From positions 1 to 9,071 of the forward strand of contig JAUWSR010000143.1 in assembly GCA_030609975.1 (NCBI GenBank): a stretch of 9,071 bases of DNA. Direction: 5' to 3'. This stretch comes from Acidobacteriota bacterium (GTDB lineage: Bacteria > Acidobacteriota > Aminicenantia > Aminicenantales > Aminicenantaceae). The notes below the pieces were generated by a model. It ran no database searches. It was given only the letters and a program-made list of their open reading frames with translations, and was not told the DNA's origin. Positions 1 through 6,443 of this stretch are shown piece after piece. Each line of letters begins with the position of its first letter. Position 1 is the first letter of the stretch. Made by a program: the position numbers and the translations under genes.

Positions 1-31
1 ACAGGTCTTCCAGGCCCAGCGTTACTACTTA

Positions 32-880
32 TTATTTTACTGTAGGAGCGTCTGCTGCAGATATACGGCGTTTGACAGGCCGGCGGTTTGAGGGATCCAC
101 ATCCAGGACCGAGCGCAGCAGACTCTTTGTGTAGGGATGGTGGGGGTATTTGATCATGTAATCCGTTCCTGCTTCTTCCACGATCTTCCCTTGGTGCATC
201 ACGGCGATCCGATCTGCAATGCTTTCAACGACGGCAAGGTCGTGAGAGATAAATAATATGGTCAGGTTTTCCCTCTTCTGAAGCCTGAGCATGATGTTAA
301 TAACCTGAGCTTGGACCGAAACATCAAGGGCTGAAACAGGCTCGTCGGCCACGATAAAATCCGGCTCCATGGACAAGGCCCGGGCGATAGCTATACGCTG
401 CCGTTGTCCTCCGCTAAACTCATGAGGATATCGGTACATGAAATAGGCTTCCATGCCTACTTTAGCCAGGAGTTCTATCACGCGGGATTCAACCTGCTTG
501 GGCGGGACTATTTTATGGAATAGCAGCGGCTCTGCAATGATCTGTTTGATCTGCATCCGCGGATTCAAGGTCGCATAGGGATCCTGGAATACGATCTGCA
601 TCCGCCTCCGGATCGATCGGAATTCACGAGAGGAAAATCGCAATATATCCTGGCCCTCAAAATAGACCTCTCCTTCTGAAGGTTCTATCAACCTGAGGAT
701 GGAGCGACCCAGTGTTGTCTTCCCGCTTCCCGATTCTCCCACAAGACCCAAAACTTGACCGCGCTTTATCTCGAACTCCACATCATCGACGGCTTTCACC
801 ACTCCCTGAGTTCCCAGCCAGCGGCTTCCAAACGGGAAATAGGTCTTTAAACCTCGCACAGAAAGCAGTACATCAGCCAT
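32..880 (-). CDS. ABC transporter ATP-binding protein, OppF/DppF type
   Basis: This is one of the two cytoplasmic ATPases that power the importer encoded upstream. In the 282-residue product, Walker A is GESGSGKT (residues 48-55), the Q-loop glutamine is Q99, the ABC signature is FSGGQ (155-159), Walker B ends in ADE (178-180) and the switch histidine is H213, so all catalytic motifs are intact. The HHPYTKSLL segment (247-255) begins the oligopeptide/dipeptide C-terminal region, but the protein stops about 27 residues later, without the cysteine-containing tail most OppF/DppF proteins carry. Two in-frame stops (TAATAA) close the gene. The ATG at 880 follows the OppD-type stop by 9 nt and has only a weak GAAG-like ribosome site, so translation may depend on coupling. 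Family assignment is secure; the cargo (sugar or peptide) is inferred only from context. It is the last gene before the left edge, and no terminator is visible in the 31 bases beyond it. Confidence 0.96.
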   Translation of the reverse strand: MADVLLSVRGLKTYFPFGSRWLGTQGVVKAVDDVEFEIKRGQVLGLVGESGSGKTTLGRSILRLIEPSEGEVYFEGQDILRFSSREFRSIRRRMQIVFQDPYATLNPRMQIKQIIAEPLLFHKIVPPKQVESRVIELLAKVGMEAYFMYRYPHEFSGGQRQRIAIARALSMEPDFIVADEPVSALDVSVQAQVINIMLRLQKRENLTILFISHDLAVVESIADRIAVMHQGKIVEEAGTDYMIKYPHHPYTKSLLRSVLDVDPSNRRPVKRRISAADAPTVK

Positions 881-889
881 AATCGTTCT

Positions 890-1855
890 TCACATTTTGT
901 AATGTTTATAGCAAGCGGATTGTCGAATATAATCCACCGCCAGGAGCATTGGGAATTTTTTCCGGCAGTCCCGGTCTCCAAACTCACACCTAGGATGGAA
1001 TGTACATCCAGGGGGCAAATCGAGGAAATCCGGCACAGCACCCGGTATCCCCTGGAGTGGATGCTTGCTCCCTTTTCCAAGCCTCGGGATTGATCCCAGC
1101 AGTCCTTTGGTGTAGGGATGTTTGGGCTCTGCAAAAATGTCCACTGTGGGCGCAGTCTCGAAGATTTTCCCTGTATACATGACCATGACCCTATCGGCCA
1201 TTTCAGCCACAACCCCCAAATCATGGGTGATCAACAGGATAGCCATGTCATACAGCTTCTGTAGATGGCGCAGGAGATCGATGATCCCCACCTGAACAGT
1301 CACATCCAGGGCTGTGGTCGGTTCGTCCGCTATCAAGAGGCGCGGGTGACAGCTGACCGCCATGGCTATTAATGCCCTCTGCTGCATTCCTCCCGACAGC
1401 TCAAACGGATAGGCTTTAAAGCGCTTCTCAGGTTCTGGGATCCCGGTTTCTCCCAGGAGACGTATGGCCTCTCTTTCTGCCTCCTTAACAGCCATTCCCA
1501 TGTGTAACCTGAGCACTTCAGCGATCTGATACCCGACGGTAAAAACAGGATTCAGGGCCATCGAGGGTTCTTGAAACACCATGCCGATCTCTTTCCCGCG
1601 AGTCCTGCGTATCTTCTCCGGGCTCATTTTTAAAAGATCCTGCCCATTAAAATAGATCTTTCCTTTGACCACCCGGCCGGGTGAAGGGATGAGATTGATT
1701 ATGGAAAGTGCTGCGATGGTCTTGCCGCAGCCTGACTCCCCCACCAGGGCAACCGTCTCTTCCTCGTTCACATGGAAGCTTATGTCATCCACAGCCCTGA
1801 GTATCCCGTCGTCCAGGAAAAAGAAGCTGCGAAGATTTTCCACGTTGAGAAGCAT
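890..1855 (-). CDS. ABC transporter ATP-binding protein, OppD/DppD type
   Basis: This is the second cytoplasmic ATPase of the importer, expected to pair with the OppF-type subunit. The 321-residue product has Walker A GESGCGKT (39-46), Q-loop Q95, signature LSGGM (153-157, with M in place of the common Q as often in DppD), Walker B ending ADE (176-178) and H-loop H211. The C-terminal oligopeptide-transporter domain is complete: KHPYTKGLL (245-253) then four cysteines (C284, C290, C297, C315). In related DppD/OppD proteins a similar set of cysteines has been reported to hold an iron-sulfur cluster; that this one does is inference. The start at 1855 lies 2 nt after the OppC-type stop and is served by a strong AGGAGGT site inside the last permease codons. 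The 9-nt gap to the next gene supports one transcript. Confidence 0.97.
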   Translation of the reverse strand: MLLNVENLRSFFFLDDGILRAVDDISFHVNEEETVALVGESGCGKTIAALSIINLIPSPGRVVKGKIYFNGQDLLKMSPEKIRRTRGKEIGMVFQEPSMALNPVFTVGYQIAEVLRLHMGMAVKEAEREAIRLLGETGIPEPEKRFKAYPFELSGGMQQRALIAMAVSCHPRLLIADEPTTALDVTVQVGIIDLLRHLQKLYDMAILLITHDLGVVAEMADRVMVMYTGKIFETAPTVDIFAEPKHPYTKGLLGSIPRLGKGSKHPLQGIPGAVPDFLDLPPGCTFHPRCEFGDRDCRKKFPMLLAVDYIRQSACYKHYKM

Positions 1856-1857
1856 CT

Positions 1858-3015
1858 CTAGAGAAACCTCCTCATCAGCACTTTGGGATCAAAGGCATCA
1901 CGAAGGCCGTCAGCCAAAAGATTAAAACTCAACATCGTTGCAGCCAGGATTCCTCCCGGGAACAAGGCAACCCACCAGGCAACGAGCAGGGCATCTTTGC
2001 CACTGCTCATCATATTGCCCCATGTGGGAATTGGCGGACGGATCCCAATTCCTAGAAAGGACAAGCCGGCCTCGGAATAGATCATGGTGCTGACCATCAT
2101 AGCCGCACTCACCAGGACTGGCGATATTCCATTGGGAATAAGATGGCGGAGAATGATGGTCCGGTGGGGAAGGCCTATGGCCCGGGCCGCTTCGGTAAAC
2201 TGCTTCTCCTTCAAGGAGAGAACCTCTCCCCGGATAAATCGGGCGGTGCCCGGCCATGATGTCAATCCCAAGATGAGAATCATGGCCACAATACTCGCCT
2301 CGAAAACACCAACCAGCATCAGGAGCAGAAAAAACGTGGGAAAAGCGATAAAAACATCCACAAATCGCATCATGATGTTGTCTATGAATCCGCCGAAATA
2401 CCCGGCAACCGAACCGTAAAGTGTTCCAATCAATATGGCGATCAAAACCGCCAGCAGCCCTACGGATAAAGAGATACGGGCACCGTACAGTGCCCGGCTG
2501 TAAAGGTCGCGGCCAAACTCGTCCGTGCCGAATGGGTGCTCCCAAGAAGGAGATTGATAGCGAGTTTCAAGCACGTTATCTATGGCAGAAGGATCATGGG
2601 TTGCCAGGAAGGGAGCCAAAACAGCAACCAGATAAAATATGCAGATGACATACAGAGATACGACTGCCAGCTTATTCTCTTTAAACCGGCGGGAAGCCAG
2701 AAACAAGGGAGTTTTTATCCGAGGTTTTTGCATCTTGTCGCTGAGGAATTCACAGGTATGCTTGACCGAAATAAAAGCCATAAACAGCCAGGATAGGATG
2801 ATGAAGATCGCAGCCACCCAGTGGTCAACGGCTTTGGACTGGAAGGTATTGATAAACCTATCCCAGCGGAAGATAACCAAGAGAACAATCGCGATGGTAC
2901 CGAGCAAGAGATGGATCCCCAACTTGATGTTTTTTTTGAACAGCAGGTGTCCTGAGCCCGGAAGCATAAAGGCTCCGAGCAGGATGAGCTTTTTAAACCG
3001 GCTTTTTCTTTTCAT
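1858..3015 (-). CDS. ABC transporter permease, OppC/DppC type, with extra N-terminal membrane module
   Basis: This is an inner-membrane channel subunit that should pair with the OppB-type permease. I chose the ATG at 3015 (385 residues): an earlier in-frame ATG at 3072 would overlap the preceding gene by 80 nt and add a non-hydrophobic, unconserved-looking 19 residues. From 3015 the overlap is 23 nt. Residues about 105-385 are a standard OppC: FKENKLAVVSL lead-in, HPFGTDEFGRDLYSR (160-174), several hydrophobic helices, and the ATPase-contacting EAA loop FTEAARAIGL...RHLIPN (273-295). Residues 1-95 are unusual: basic start, LPGSGHLLFKK (18-28), a hydrophobic stretch (32-49) and a further one (67-84) ending in a basic linker. 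This resembles small two-helix modules with a PGxGxxY-like motif rather than anything normal in OppC. Function of the module is unknown. The last codons contain the ribosome site of the next gene. Confidence 0.94.
   Translation of the reverse strand: MKRKSRFKKLILLGAFMLPGSGHLLFKKNIKLGIHLLLGTIAIVLLVIFRWDRFINTFQSKAVDHWVAAIFIILSWLFMAFISVKHTCEFLSDKMQKPRIKTPLFLASRRFKENKLAVVSLYVICIFYLVAVLAPFLATHDPSAIDNVLETRYQSPSWEHPFGTDEFGRDLYSRALYGARISLSVGLLAVLIAILIGTLYGSVAGYFGGFIDNIMMRFVDVFIAFPTFFLLLMLVGVFEASIVAMILILGLTSWPGTARFIRGEVLSLKEKQFTEAARAIGLPHRTIILRHLIPNGISPVLVSAAMMVSTMIYSEAGLSFLGIGIRPPIPTWGNMMSSGKDALLVAWWVALFPGGILAATMLSFNLLADGLRDAFDPKVLMRRFL
1866..1872 (-). promoter_or_regulatory. Ribosome binding site of the OppD-type gene inside the OppC-type gene
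   Basis: AGGAGGT on the minus strand falls inside the final codons of the permease (Met-Arg-Arg-Phe-Leu), about 11 nt before the OppD-type ATG. With a 2-nt intergenic gap, this supports coupled translation of permease and ATPase. Confidence 0.8.
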
Positions 3016-3985
3016 AAGAAACTCTTGGATCCAATGCGACGTAGGTGATGTCCGCCAAAAGATTGCCCACAATGGTTAAAATCGCTGAAATCATCAAGGT
3101 GGCCATCATCACAGGATAATCGCGGCCGCCGACAGCGCCCACAGCCAGGGTTCCCATGCCTGGCCAGGCAAAGATAGATTCTATTAAAACAGATCCTGAG
3201 AGAAGTGCAGGAAGATGAAGCCCCAGAATCGTCACAAGCGGGATCATGGCATTGCGGAGCGCATGCTTAAAGATGACCATTTTTTCCTTGAGGCCTCTCG
3301 CCCGCGCCGAAAGGATGTACTCCTCGTTCATCACCTCGAGTAAACGGTTGCGCACATAACGTGCCTTGTGAGCGGCAGAACCAACGCCTAAGACAAAGAC
3401 CGGCAGGATGAGGTGCCAGAGCCGGTCGAAGATCTTCTGTCCCCATGAGAAAAACTCATAGTCCATGGACCTCGTCTGAGATGTCGGCAGCCATCCCAAA
3501 TACACAGAAAATACCAGGACCAGCATCAAGGCCATCCAGAATCCCGGTATGGAATAGATGATAAGAGACCCCAGGGTGACACCTTTATCCAAGGCCGAAT
3601 ACTGTTTTACGGCGGAAACAATCCCGATGATGATCCCCAAGGAAGTGCTGAACAGTAGGGCCAGAAGTGTCAATTGGAGAGTATAAGGGATTCTTTCTGC
3701 AATAAGATCAAGCACAGGCCTGCGGTAACGGAAAGATTCTCCAAAGTCACCCTTGACCACGTTGCCCAGCCATTTTACATACTGGACATGGATGGGAAGG
3801 TCGAGGCCGTATTTTTGCCTGAGAAGTTCAATGATTTCCGGATCGACCTGGCGCTGACGCTGCTGCTCCAAGTACATATCCATGGGGTCACCAGGCGCCA
3901 TGTGACTGATGAAAAAGGTGATGGTGAGGATTCCCCAGATTAAAGGGATGGCCTGTGCCAGCCGTTTAAGAATATGTCTCCACAT
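2993..3985 (-). CDS. ABC transporter permease, OppB/DppB type
   Basis: This is the first inner-membrane subunit of the importer. The 330-residue length is typical of DppB/OppB. It begins with the characteristic WRHILKRLAQAIPLIWGILTI helix region (about 2-27), followed by the periplasmic segment APGDPMD (30-36) and LRQKYGLDLPIHVQYVKWL (55-73), then hydrophobic helices at about 103-125, 137-165, 190-205, 245-265 and 292-316. The cytoplasmic EAA-type loop is EYILSARARGL...HALRNAMIPL (222-250), which docks on the ATPases. The ATG at 3985 has a modest GGTGG site about 8 nt upstream. The gene follows a 158-nt gap after SBP1 that carries a candidate promoter, and it overlaps the downstream permease by 23 nt, so the two permeases are probably translated in a coupled way. 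No missing motif was seen. Confidence 0.97.
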   Translation of the reverse strand: MWRHILKRLAQAIPLIWGILTITFFISHMAPGDPMDMYLEQQRQRQVDPEIIELLRQKYGLDLPIHVQYVKWLGNVVKGDFGESFRYRRPVLDLIAERIPYTLQLTLLALLFSTSLGIIIGIVSAVKQYSALDKGVTLGSLIIYSIPGFWMALMLVLVFSVYLGWLPTSQTRSMDYEFFSWGQKIFDRLWHLILPVFVLGVGSAAHKARYVRNRLLEVMNEEYILSARARGLKEKMVIFKHALRNAMIPLVTILGLHLPALLSGSVLIESIFAWPGMGTLAVGAVGGRDYPVMMATLMISAILTIVGNLLADITYVALDPRVSYEKKKPV

Positions 3986-3998
3986 TCAGTTGCCACCC

Positions 3999-4042
3999 AC
4001 TATAATTGGCCCTAATATATGTTCAATTGAGTCACAGTTCAA
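3999..4042 (-). promoter_or_regulatory. Candidate internal promoter ahead of the permease genes
   Basis: On the minus strand, TTGAAC (4037-4042; 4 of 6 bases match the -35 consensus) lies exactly 17 nt before TATATT (4014-4019; 5 of 6 match -10). The predicted start near 4007 would give a leader of about 22 nt before the OppB-type ATG. A second TTGAAC (4021-4026), 16 nt before TATAGT (3999-4004), overlaps it, but would start only about 7 nt from the ATG, so it is less credible. This is a pattern match in AT-rich DNA and has no experimental support. If real, it would let the permeases and ATPases be made without induction of the TetR unit. Confidence 0.4.
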
Positions 4043-4070
4043 GGATTAATAAAAATAGGAAACTTATCCG

Positions 4071-4090
4071 TCATGCCTTCATTCGCTGAC
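4071..4090 (-). other. Small imperfect stem-loop between SBP1 and the permease genes
   Basis: On the minus strand, GTCAGC (4085-4090) can pair with GC-A-TGAC (4071-4076, less one bulged base further in), leaving a loop of about 8 nt. No T-run follows directly, so it is not a convincing terminator. A stem here, downstream of a binding-protein gene, could stabilise the 3' end of the binding-protein message and raise its level over the permeases, as seen in other ABC operons. The remainder of the 158-nt gap (3986-4143) shows the candidate promoter and no open frame worth calling. Confidence 0.2.
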
Positions 4091-4143
4091 CATCTCTCAA
4101 TTTCTTTAAGATCGACAGATTGGGCTAGGCTTATTGCGCTGCC

Positions 4144-5673
4144 TCATTCCTTTTCTTCGATCCAGAGATATTCCATGAACCAAGTTGGGTCAGAGTAATC
4201 TTCAAGTCCTCGAACTCTTTTTTTGGCTATAAGAACCCTTGTTTCAGGGAAAAGAATGGTCATAGGAAGATCTGCGGTATACATTGGCATAATTTTCTGG
4301 AAGATTGTTTTTCTCTTCTCAAAGTCAGGCTCATTTTTAGCTTGTTTAAGCAGATCGATCATCTCCGAATTTTCATACCCTAGGGGAGAATTATCTCCCA
4401 AGATGCTTAAATGACCACCGTACGCAATGGGCGAATTCTGGAATTTACCAAAGACAGCTTCATAATCTCCCGATCGAAAGCGGGAATTTAGTGTTCCTTG
4501 TGACTCTTGAATTTCCATGCGGATTCCCACGCGCTTCAACTGGTCTTGAACAAAGACCGCAGCTTTATCCAAATCCAAGCCAATACTTTTATCGACGATC
4601 GCTGTAAATCGAAATTCTTGCTGCCCTTTCTCCCGCACACCATTTCCATCACGGTCATACCATCCCGCATCCTCCAGAATCTGCTCGGCTCGCTGAGGAT
4701 CATAAGGCAGAGGTTCAGGAAGGTCATCATTAAAATATTGGGATATCGTTGATATCCCATCAAACAAAGAAATGTCATCCGGATAGTAGAGCAAGCGGGC
4801 AAGCTCACGCCGGTTAATAGCCAACGTCAGGGCTCTCCGGATGGATGATTCACTGAAAAGGGAAAAACGGTGGTTCCAAAATATAGTTCCCACGTACCAG
4901 GTTCGTTTGTAATAAACATGAAAGCGAGGATCATCACGCAGTTTGGGGACATCAGAAAGCAAGGCTTGGCTTACATCCACATTTCCACTAAGCAGCTCAG
5001 TCAGAGGAGTCCCCCCACCGAACTTAAGAATAACTTTCTGGATCTTCGGTATTCCCCTATAATAATCCTGATTCGCCTCAAGCTCAATCATCGTTTTGGG
5101 CACATGCCGGACATAACGATAGGGACCATTCCCCACCGGCTGTGTCCAAAATTCCCATTTCCAGAATTCCTCAGGATCGAGATCCTCAAGCAGATGTTTT
5201 GGCCAGTAAACGCTCCAATAGTCAAGAGCATACATGCTGGGTTTTTCATATGTCAGAGAAAAAGTAAAATCATCGATAACTTCATAAGAAACAATTCCCT
5301 GGTTCTGTTTTAGCGGGGCTATTCTATCCATCAGATCGAGGGAAAACTTTATGTCATGTGCAGTCGTTGGCACACCATCGTGCCACTTCACATCCTTACG
5401 CAGAAAGAATGTCCAGCTCTTGTAATCACTAGAGTGTTCCCATCGTTCCGCCAGCGCCGGATTTGGCTCTGCATGAGAATATTCCACCAAAGGGAGAAAC
5501 ACGAGAAATCGTGGTGGACTATCCCAAACGGGCCCTAATATTCTTTCATCGCCGAGAGAAAGTACTGTGATTTTTGACTCAGCAAAGGACTGCTTATCAT
5601 TTTTTTCTGAACAGGTGCTGGATAGACAGATTAATACACCAACACACAACCCAATCAGGACTTTATGCTTCAT
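4144..5673 (-). CDS. Extracellular solute-binding lipoprotein SBP1 (family 5, OppA/DppA-like)
   Basis: This is the cargo receptor of the importer, tethered outside the inner membrane. The 509-residue product starts with a signal peptide (K2, H3, K4, then hydrophobic 5-17) and a probable lipid-attachment cysteine, C21. The bases before it encode LSST-C, a poor lipobox because T precedes the cysteine and S stands at -3. The mature part is a family-5 (cluster C) binding protein: ALAERWEHSSDYKSWTFFLRKDVKWHDGVP (73-102), then HDIKFSLDL (106-114), VGNGPYRYVRHVP (180-192), IRRALTLAINRREL (278-291) and LPYDPQRAEQILEDAGW (322-338), closely matching known signature positions. A DRDGNGVRE loop (340-348) looks like a calcium-binding loop. 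The ATG overlaps the TetR stop (ATGA, 5670-5673) and has a strong GAGGAG site. It is a paralogue of the protein at 6444-7943. Oligosaccharide binding is inferred from the glycosidase; peptide is the alternative. Confidence 0.95.
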   Translation of the reverse strand: MKHKVLIGLCVGVLICLSSTCSEKNDKQSFAESKITVLSLGDERILGPVWDSPPRFLVFLPLVEYSHAEPNPALAERWEHSSDYKSWTFFLRKDVKWHDGVPTTAHDIKFSLDLMDRIAPLKQNQGIVSYEVIDDFTFSLTYEKPSMYALDYWSVYWPKHLLEDLDPEEFWKWEFWTQPVGNGPYRYVRHVPKTMIELEANQDYYRGIPKIQKVILKFGGGTPLTELLSGNVDVSQALLSDVPKLRDDPRFHVYYKRTWYVGTIFWNHRFSLFSESSIRRALTLAINRRELARLLYYPDDISLFDGISTISQYFNDDLPEPLPYDPQRAEQILEDAGWYDRDGNGVREKGQQEFRFTAIVDKSIGLDLDKAAVFVQDQLKRVGIRMEIQESQGTLNSRFRSGDYEAVFGKFQNSPIAYGGHLSILGDNSPLGYENSEMIDLLKQAKNEPDFEKRKTIFQKIMPMYTADLPMTILFPETRVLIAKKRVRGLEDYSDPTWFMEYLWIEEKE

Positions 5674-6287
5674 TCCCTCTCCTCTTTCCAGATATTCCCC
5701 ATCAATATCTTTACGATATTTTCAGTATGTGTTTTGACATCCAGTCCGTCTATTAAAGCAATTTGCATCCATATTCCCCATTCTAATGCTTGAAAAAAAC
5801 CTATTGCCGCCTTTGGATCTACATATGCATGGATCTCCCCATTTTTTATTCCCTTCTGGATGAGCTTTGCTCCTCCTTCCTCTATGTCTCTAAAACTTGA
5901 ATTCACAAGTTCTCTGACACCCTCCGACCTCAAAGCCTCAGCATACAGGCCGATCATCGCTCGGCAATCTTTCCTGGCCTTGTTCTCAGAGGGATAATTA
6001 AATTCATGACTGAAAAATCCTGCGTATGTTTCTCTGACGGAATCTCTTTTGTTCATTTCAGTGTAAATACGTTCAATGCGTTTAAGTACACTGGCCTGCA
6101 ATTCTACCAGTATTTCATCTTTCGATTTAAAATAAGTATAAAGAACTCCCGTGCTTGCATTCATACGCCTGGCTATTTCTCTCATTGTGGTTTTTTCATA
6201 TCCCTTTTCCATAAAACTAATCCAAGCTGCTTTGACTATTTCCTTCTTTCTTGAATCTGCATATGCTTTTTTTAGTTTAGGCATCAT
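5670..6287 (-). CDS. TetR/AcrR family transcriptional regulator
   Basis: This is a DNA-binding repressor of 205 residues, the usual TetR length. The N-terminal helix-turn-helix is clear: RKKEIVKAAWISFMEKGYEKTTMREIARRMNASTGVLYTYFKSKDEIL (13-60), with the recognition helix around 44-53. The remaining 140 residues form the helical ligand and dimer domain, which has no recognisable ligand signature. Two ATGs are adjacent (6287 and 6284); the GGGAGG site at 6290-6295 leaves 2 nt to the first and 5 nt to the second, so the second may be the real start. Directly upstream lie a strong promoter and three ATAAC-N4-GTTAT repeats, which suggest that it represses itself. The stop overlaps the SBP1 start by 4 nt, so regulator and transporter are co-translated. 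The inducer is unknown; by position it could be the imported oligosaccharide or a derivative. Confidence 0.95.
   Translation of the reverse strand: MMPKLKKAYADSRKKEIVKAAWISFMEKGYEKTTMREIARRMNASTGVLYTYFKSKDEILVELQASVLKRIERIYTEMNKRDSVRETYAGFFSHEFNYPSENKARKDCRAMIGLYAEALRSEGVRELVNSSFRDIEEGGAKLIQKGIKNGEIHAYVDPKAAIGFFQALEWGIWMQIALIDGLDVKTHTENIVKILMGNIWKEERE
5679..5684 (-). promoter_or_regulatory. Strong ribosome binding site of SBP1 inside the TetR gene
   Basis: GAGGAG lies 5 nt before the SBP1 ATG and within the last codons of the TetR gene. With the ATGA stop/start overlap, it favours high and coupled SBP1 translation, in keeping with binding proteins being needed in excess over permeases. Confidence 0.75.
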
Positions 6288-6289
6288 TT

Positions 6290-6295
6290 CCTCCC
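6290..6295 (-). promoter_or_regulatory. Ribosome binding site of the TetR gene; favours the second ATG
   Basis: GGGAGG is followed by AA and then ATGATG. Spacing is 2 nt to the ATG at 6287 and 5 nt to the ATG at 6284, so the inner ATG is nearer the usual optimum. The difference is only one methionine. Confidence 0.7.
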
Positions 6296-6307
6296 GTCAA
6301 ATAAAAG

Positions 6308-6321
6308 ATAACATTAGTTAT
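6308..6321 (-). promoter_or_regulatory. Operator-like inverted repeat, copy 3 (ATAAC-ATTA-GTTAT)
   Basis: This perfect 5-bp inverted repeat with a 4-nt centre is the copy nearest the TetR start, within its predicted leader. It lies 20 nt from the next copy, centre to centre. The sequence is plainly visible; that TetR binds it is inference from the family habit of binding short inverted repeats next to its own gene. Confidence 0.65.
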
Positions 6322-6327
6322 ATTCCG

Positions 6328-6341
6328 ATAACATGCGTTAT
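6328..6341 (-). promoter_or_regulatory. Operator-like inverted repeat, copy 2 (ATAAC-ATGC-GTTAT)
   Basis: This is the second copy, with the same 5-4-5 architecture and a different centre. It covers the predicted transcription start near 6337. Its right half abuts an extra ATAAC half-site (6342-6346), making the 10-bp palindrome GTTATATAAC. The conserved arms with varied centres are what protein binding sites look like. Confidence 0.7.
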
Positions 6342-6343
6342 AT

Positions 6344-6372
6344 AACATAACGGTCGTTATCTTATTTGTCAA
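6344..6372 (-). promoter_or_regulatory. Promoter of the TetR-SBP1 unit
   Basis: On the minus strand, the perfect consensus -35 hexamer TTGACA (6367-6372) is followed, after exactly 17 nt (6350-6366), by TATGTT (6344-6349; 4 of 6 match -10). The start of transcription is expected near 6337, about 50 nt before the TetR ATG. An A8 run lies just upstream of -35. The operator-like repeats fill the spacer and start region, so the promoter is probably strong but repressed. It should express TetR, SBP1 and, by reading on, the permeases and ATPases. Confidence 0.75.
6347..6360 (-). promoter_or_regulatory. Operator-like inverted repeat, copy 1 (ATAAC-GGTC-GTTAT)
   Basis: The third copy lies between the -35 and -10 hexamers and touches the -10. 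A repressor bound here should block RNA polymerase. Centre-to-centre spacing from copy 2 is 19 nt, close to two helical turns, so bound dimers would sit on roughly the same face of the DNA. Confidence 0.72.
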
Positions 6373-6373
6373 G

Positions 6374-6390
6374 TTTTTTTTAGGGGGGGG
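6374..6390 (-). repeat. Paired homopolymer tract (C8-T-A8 on the transcribed direction)
   Basis: On the plus strand, T8 (6374-6381), A and G8 (6383-6390) follow one another. Read toward the gene, this is C8, T, A8 ending one base before -35. The A8 is at the position of the proximal part of an UP element and may raise promoter strength. The C8 run is prone to slipped replication, and a change in its length would alter upstream DNA but not the core promoter. No terminator hairpin was found in this region. Confidence 0.6.
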
Positions 6391-6443
6391 ATAATAGCCC
6401 GCTGATGCTGTATGTGTTATTTAATCAAAAGAAGAGAGATGTA

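Noticed and set aside
2930..2941. A8-C slippery run (A_AAA_AAC in frame) in the permease N-terminal module, as a programmed frameshift
   Set aside because: A -1 shift reaches a stop soon after, giving no useful product, and no stimulatory structure was seen; chance is the simpler reading.
3016..3072. Earlier ATG (3072) for the OppC-type permease
   Set aside because: It would overlap the OppB-type gene by 80 nt and adds 19 residues with no hydrophobic or conserved look; the ATG at 3015 is preceded by an AAGAG-like site and gives a basic, normal start.
32..3985. Naming the transporter as dipeptide or oligopeptide specific
   Set aside because: Permease and ATPase families do not set cargo; the neighbouring glycosidase makes a sugar at least as likely, so no gene symbols were given.
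4050..4065. Terminator before the OppB-type gene (weak hairpin followed by TATTTTTATT)
   Set aside because: The GGA/TCC stem has only three pairs; too weak to call.
6381..6443. Rho-independent terminator after SBP2
   Set aside because: The strongest pairing (GGG/CCC across seven bases) is followed by C and A runs, not T, so no terminator is supported.
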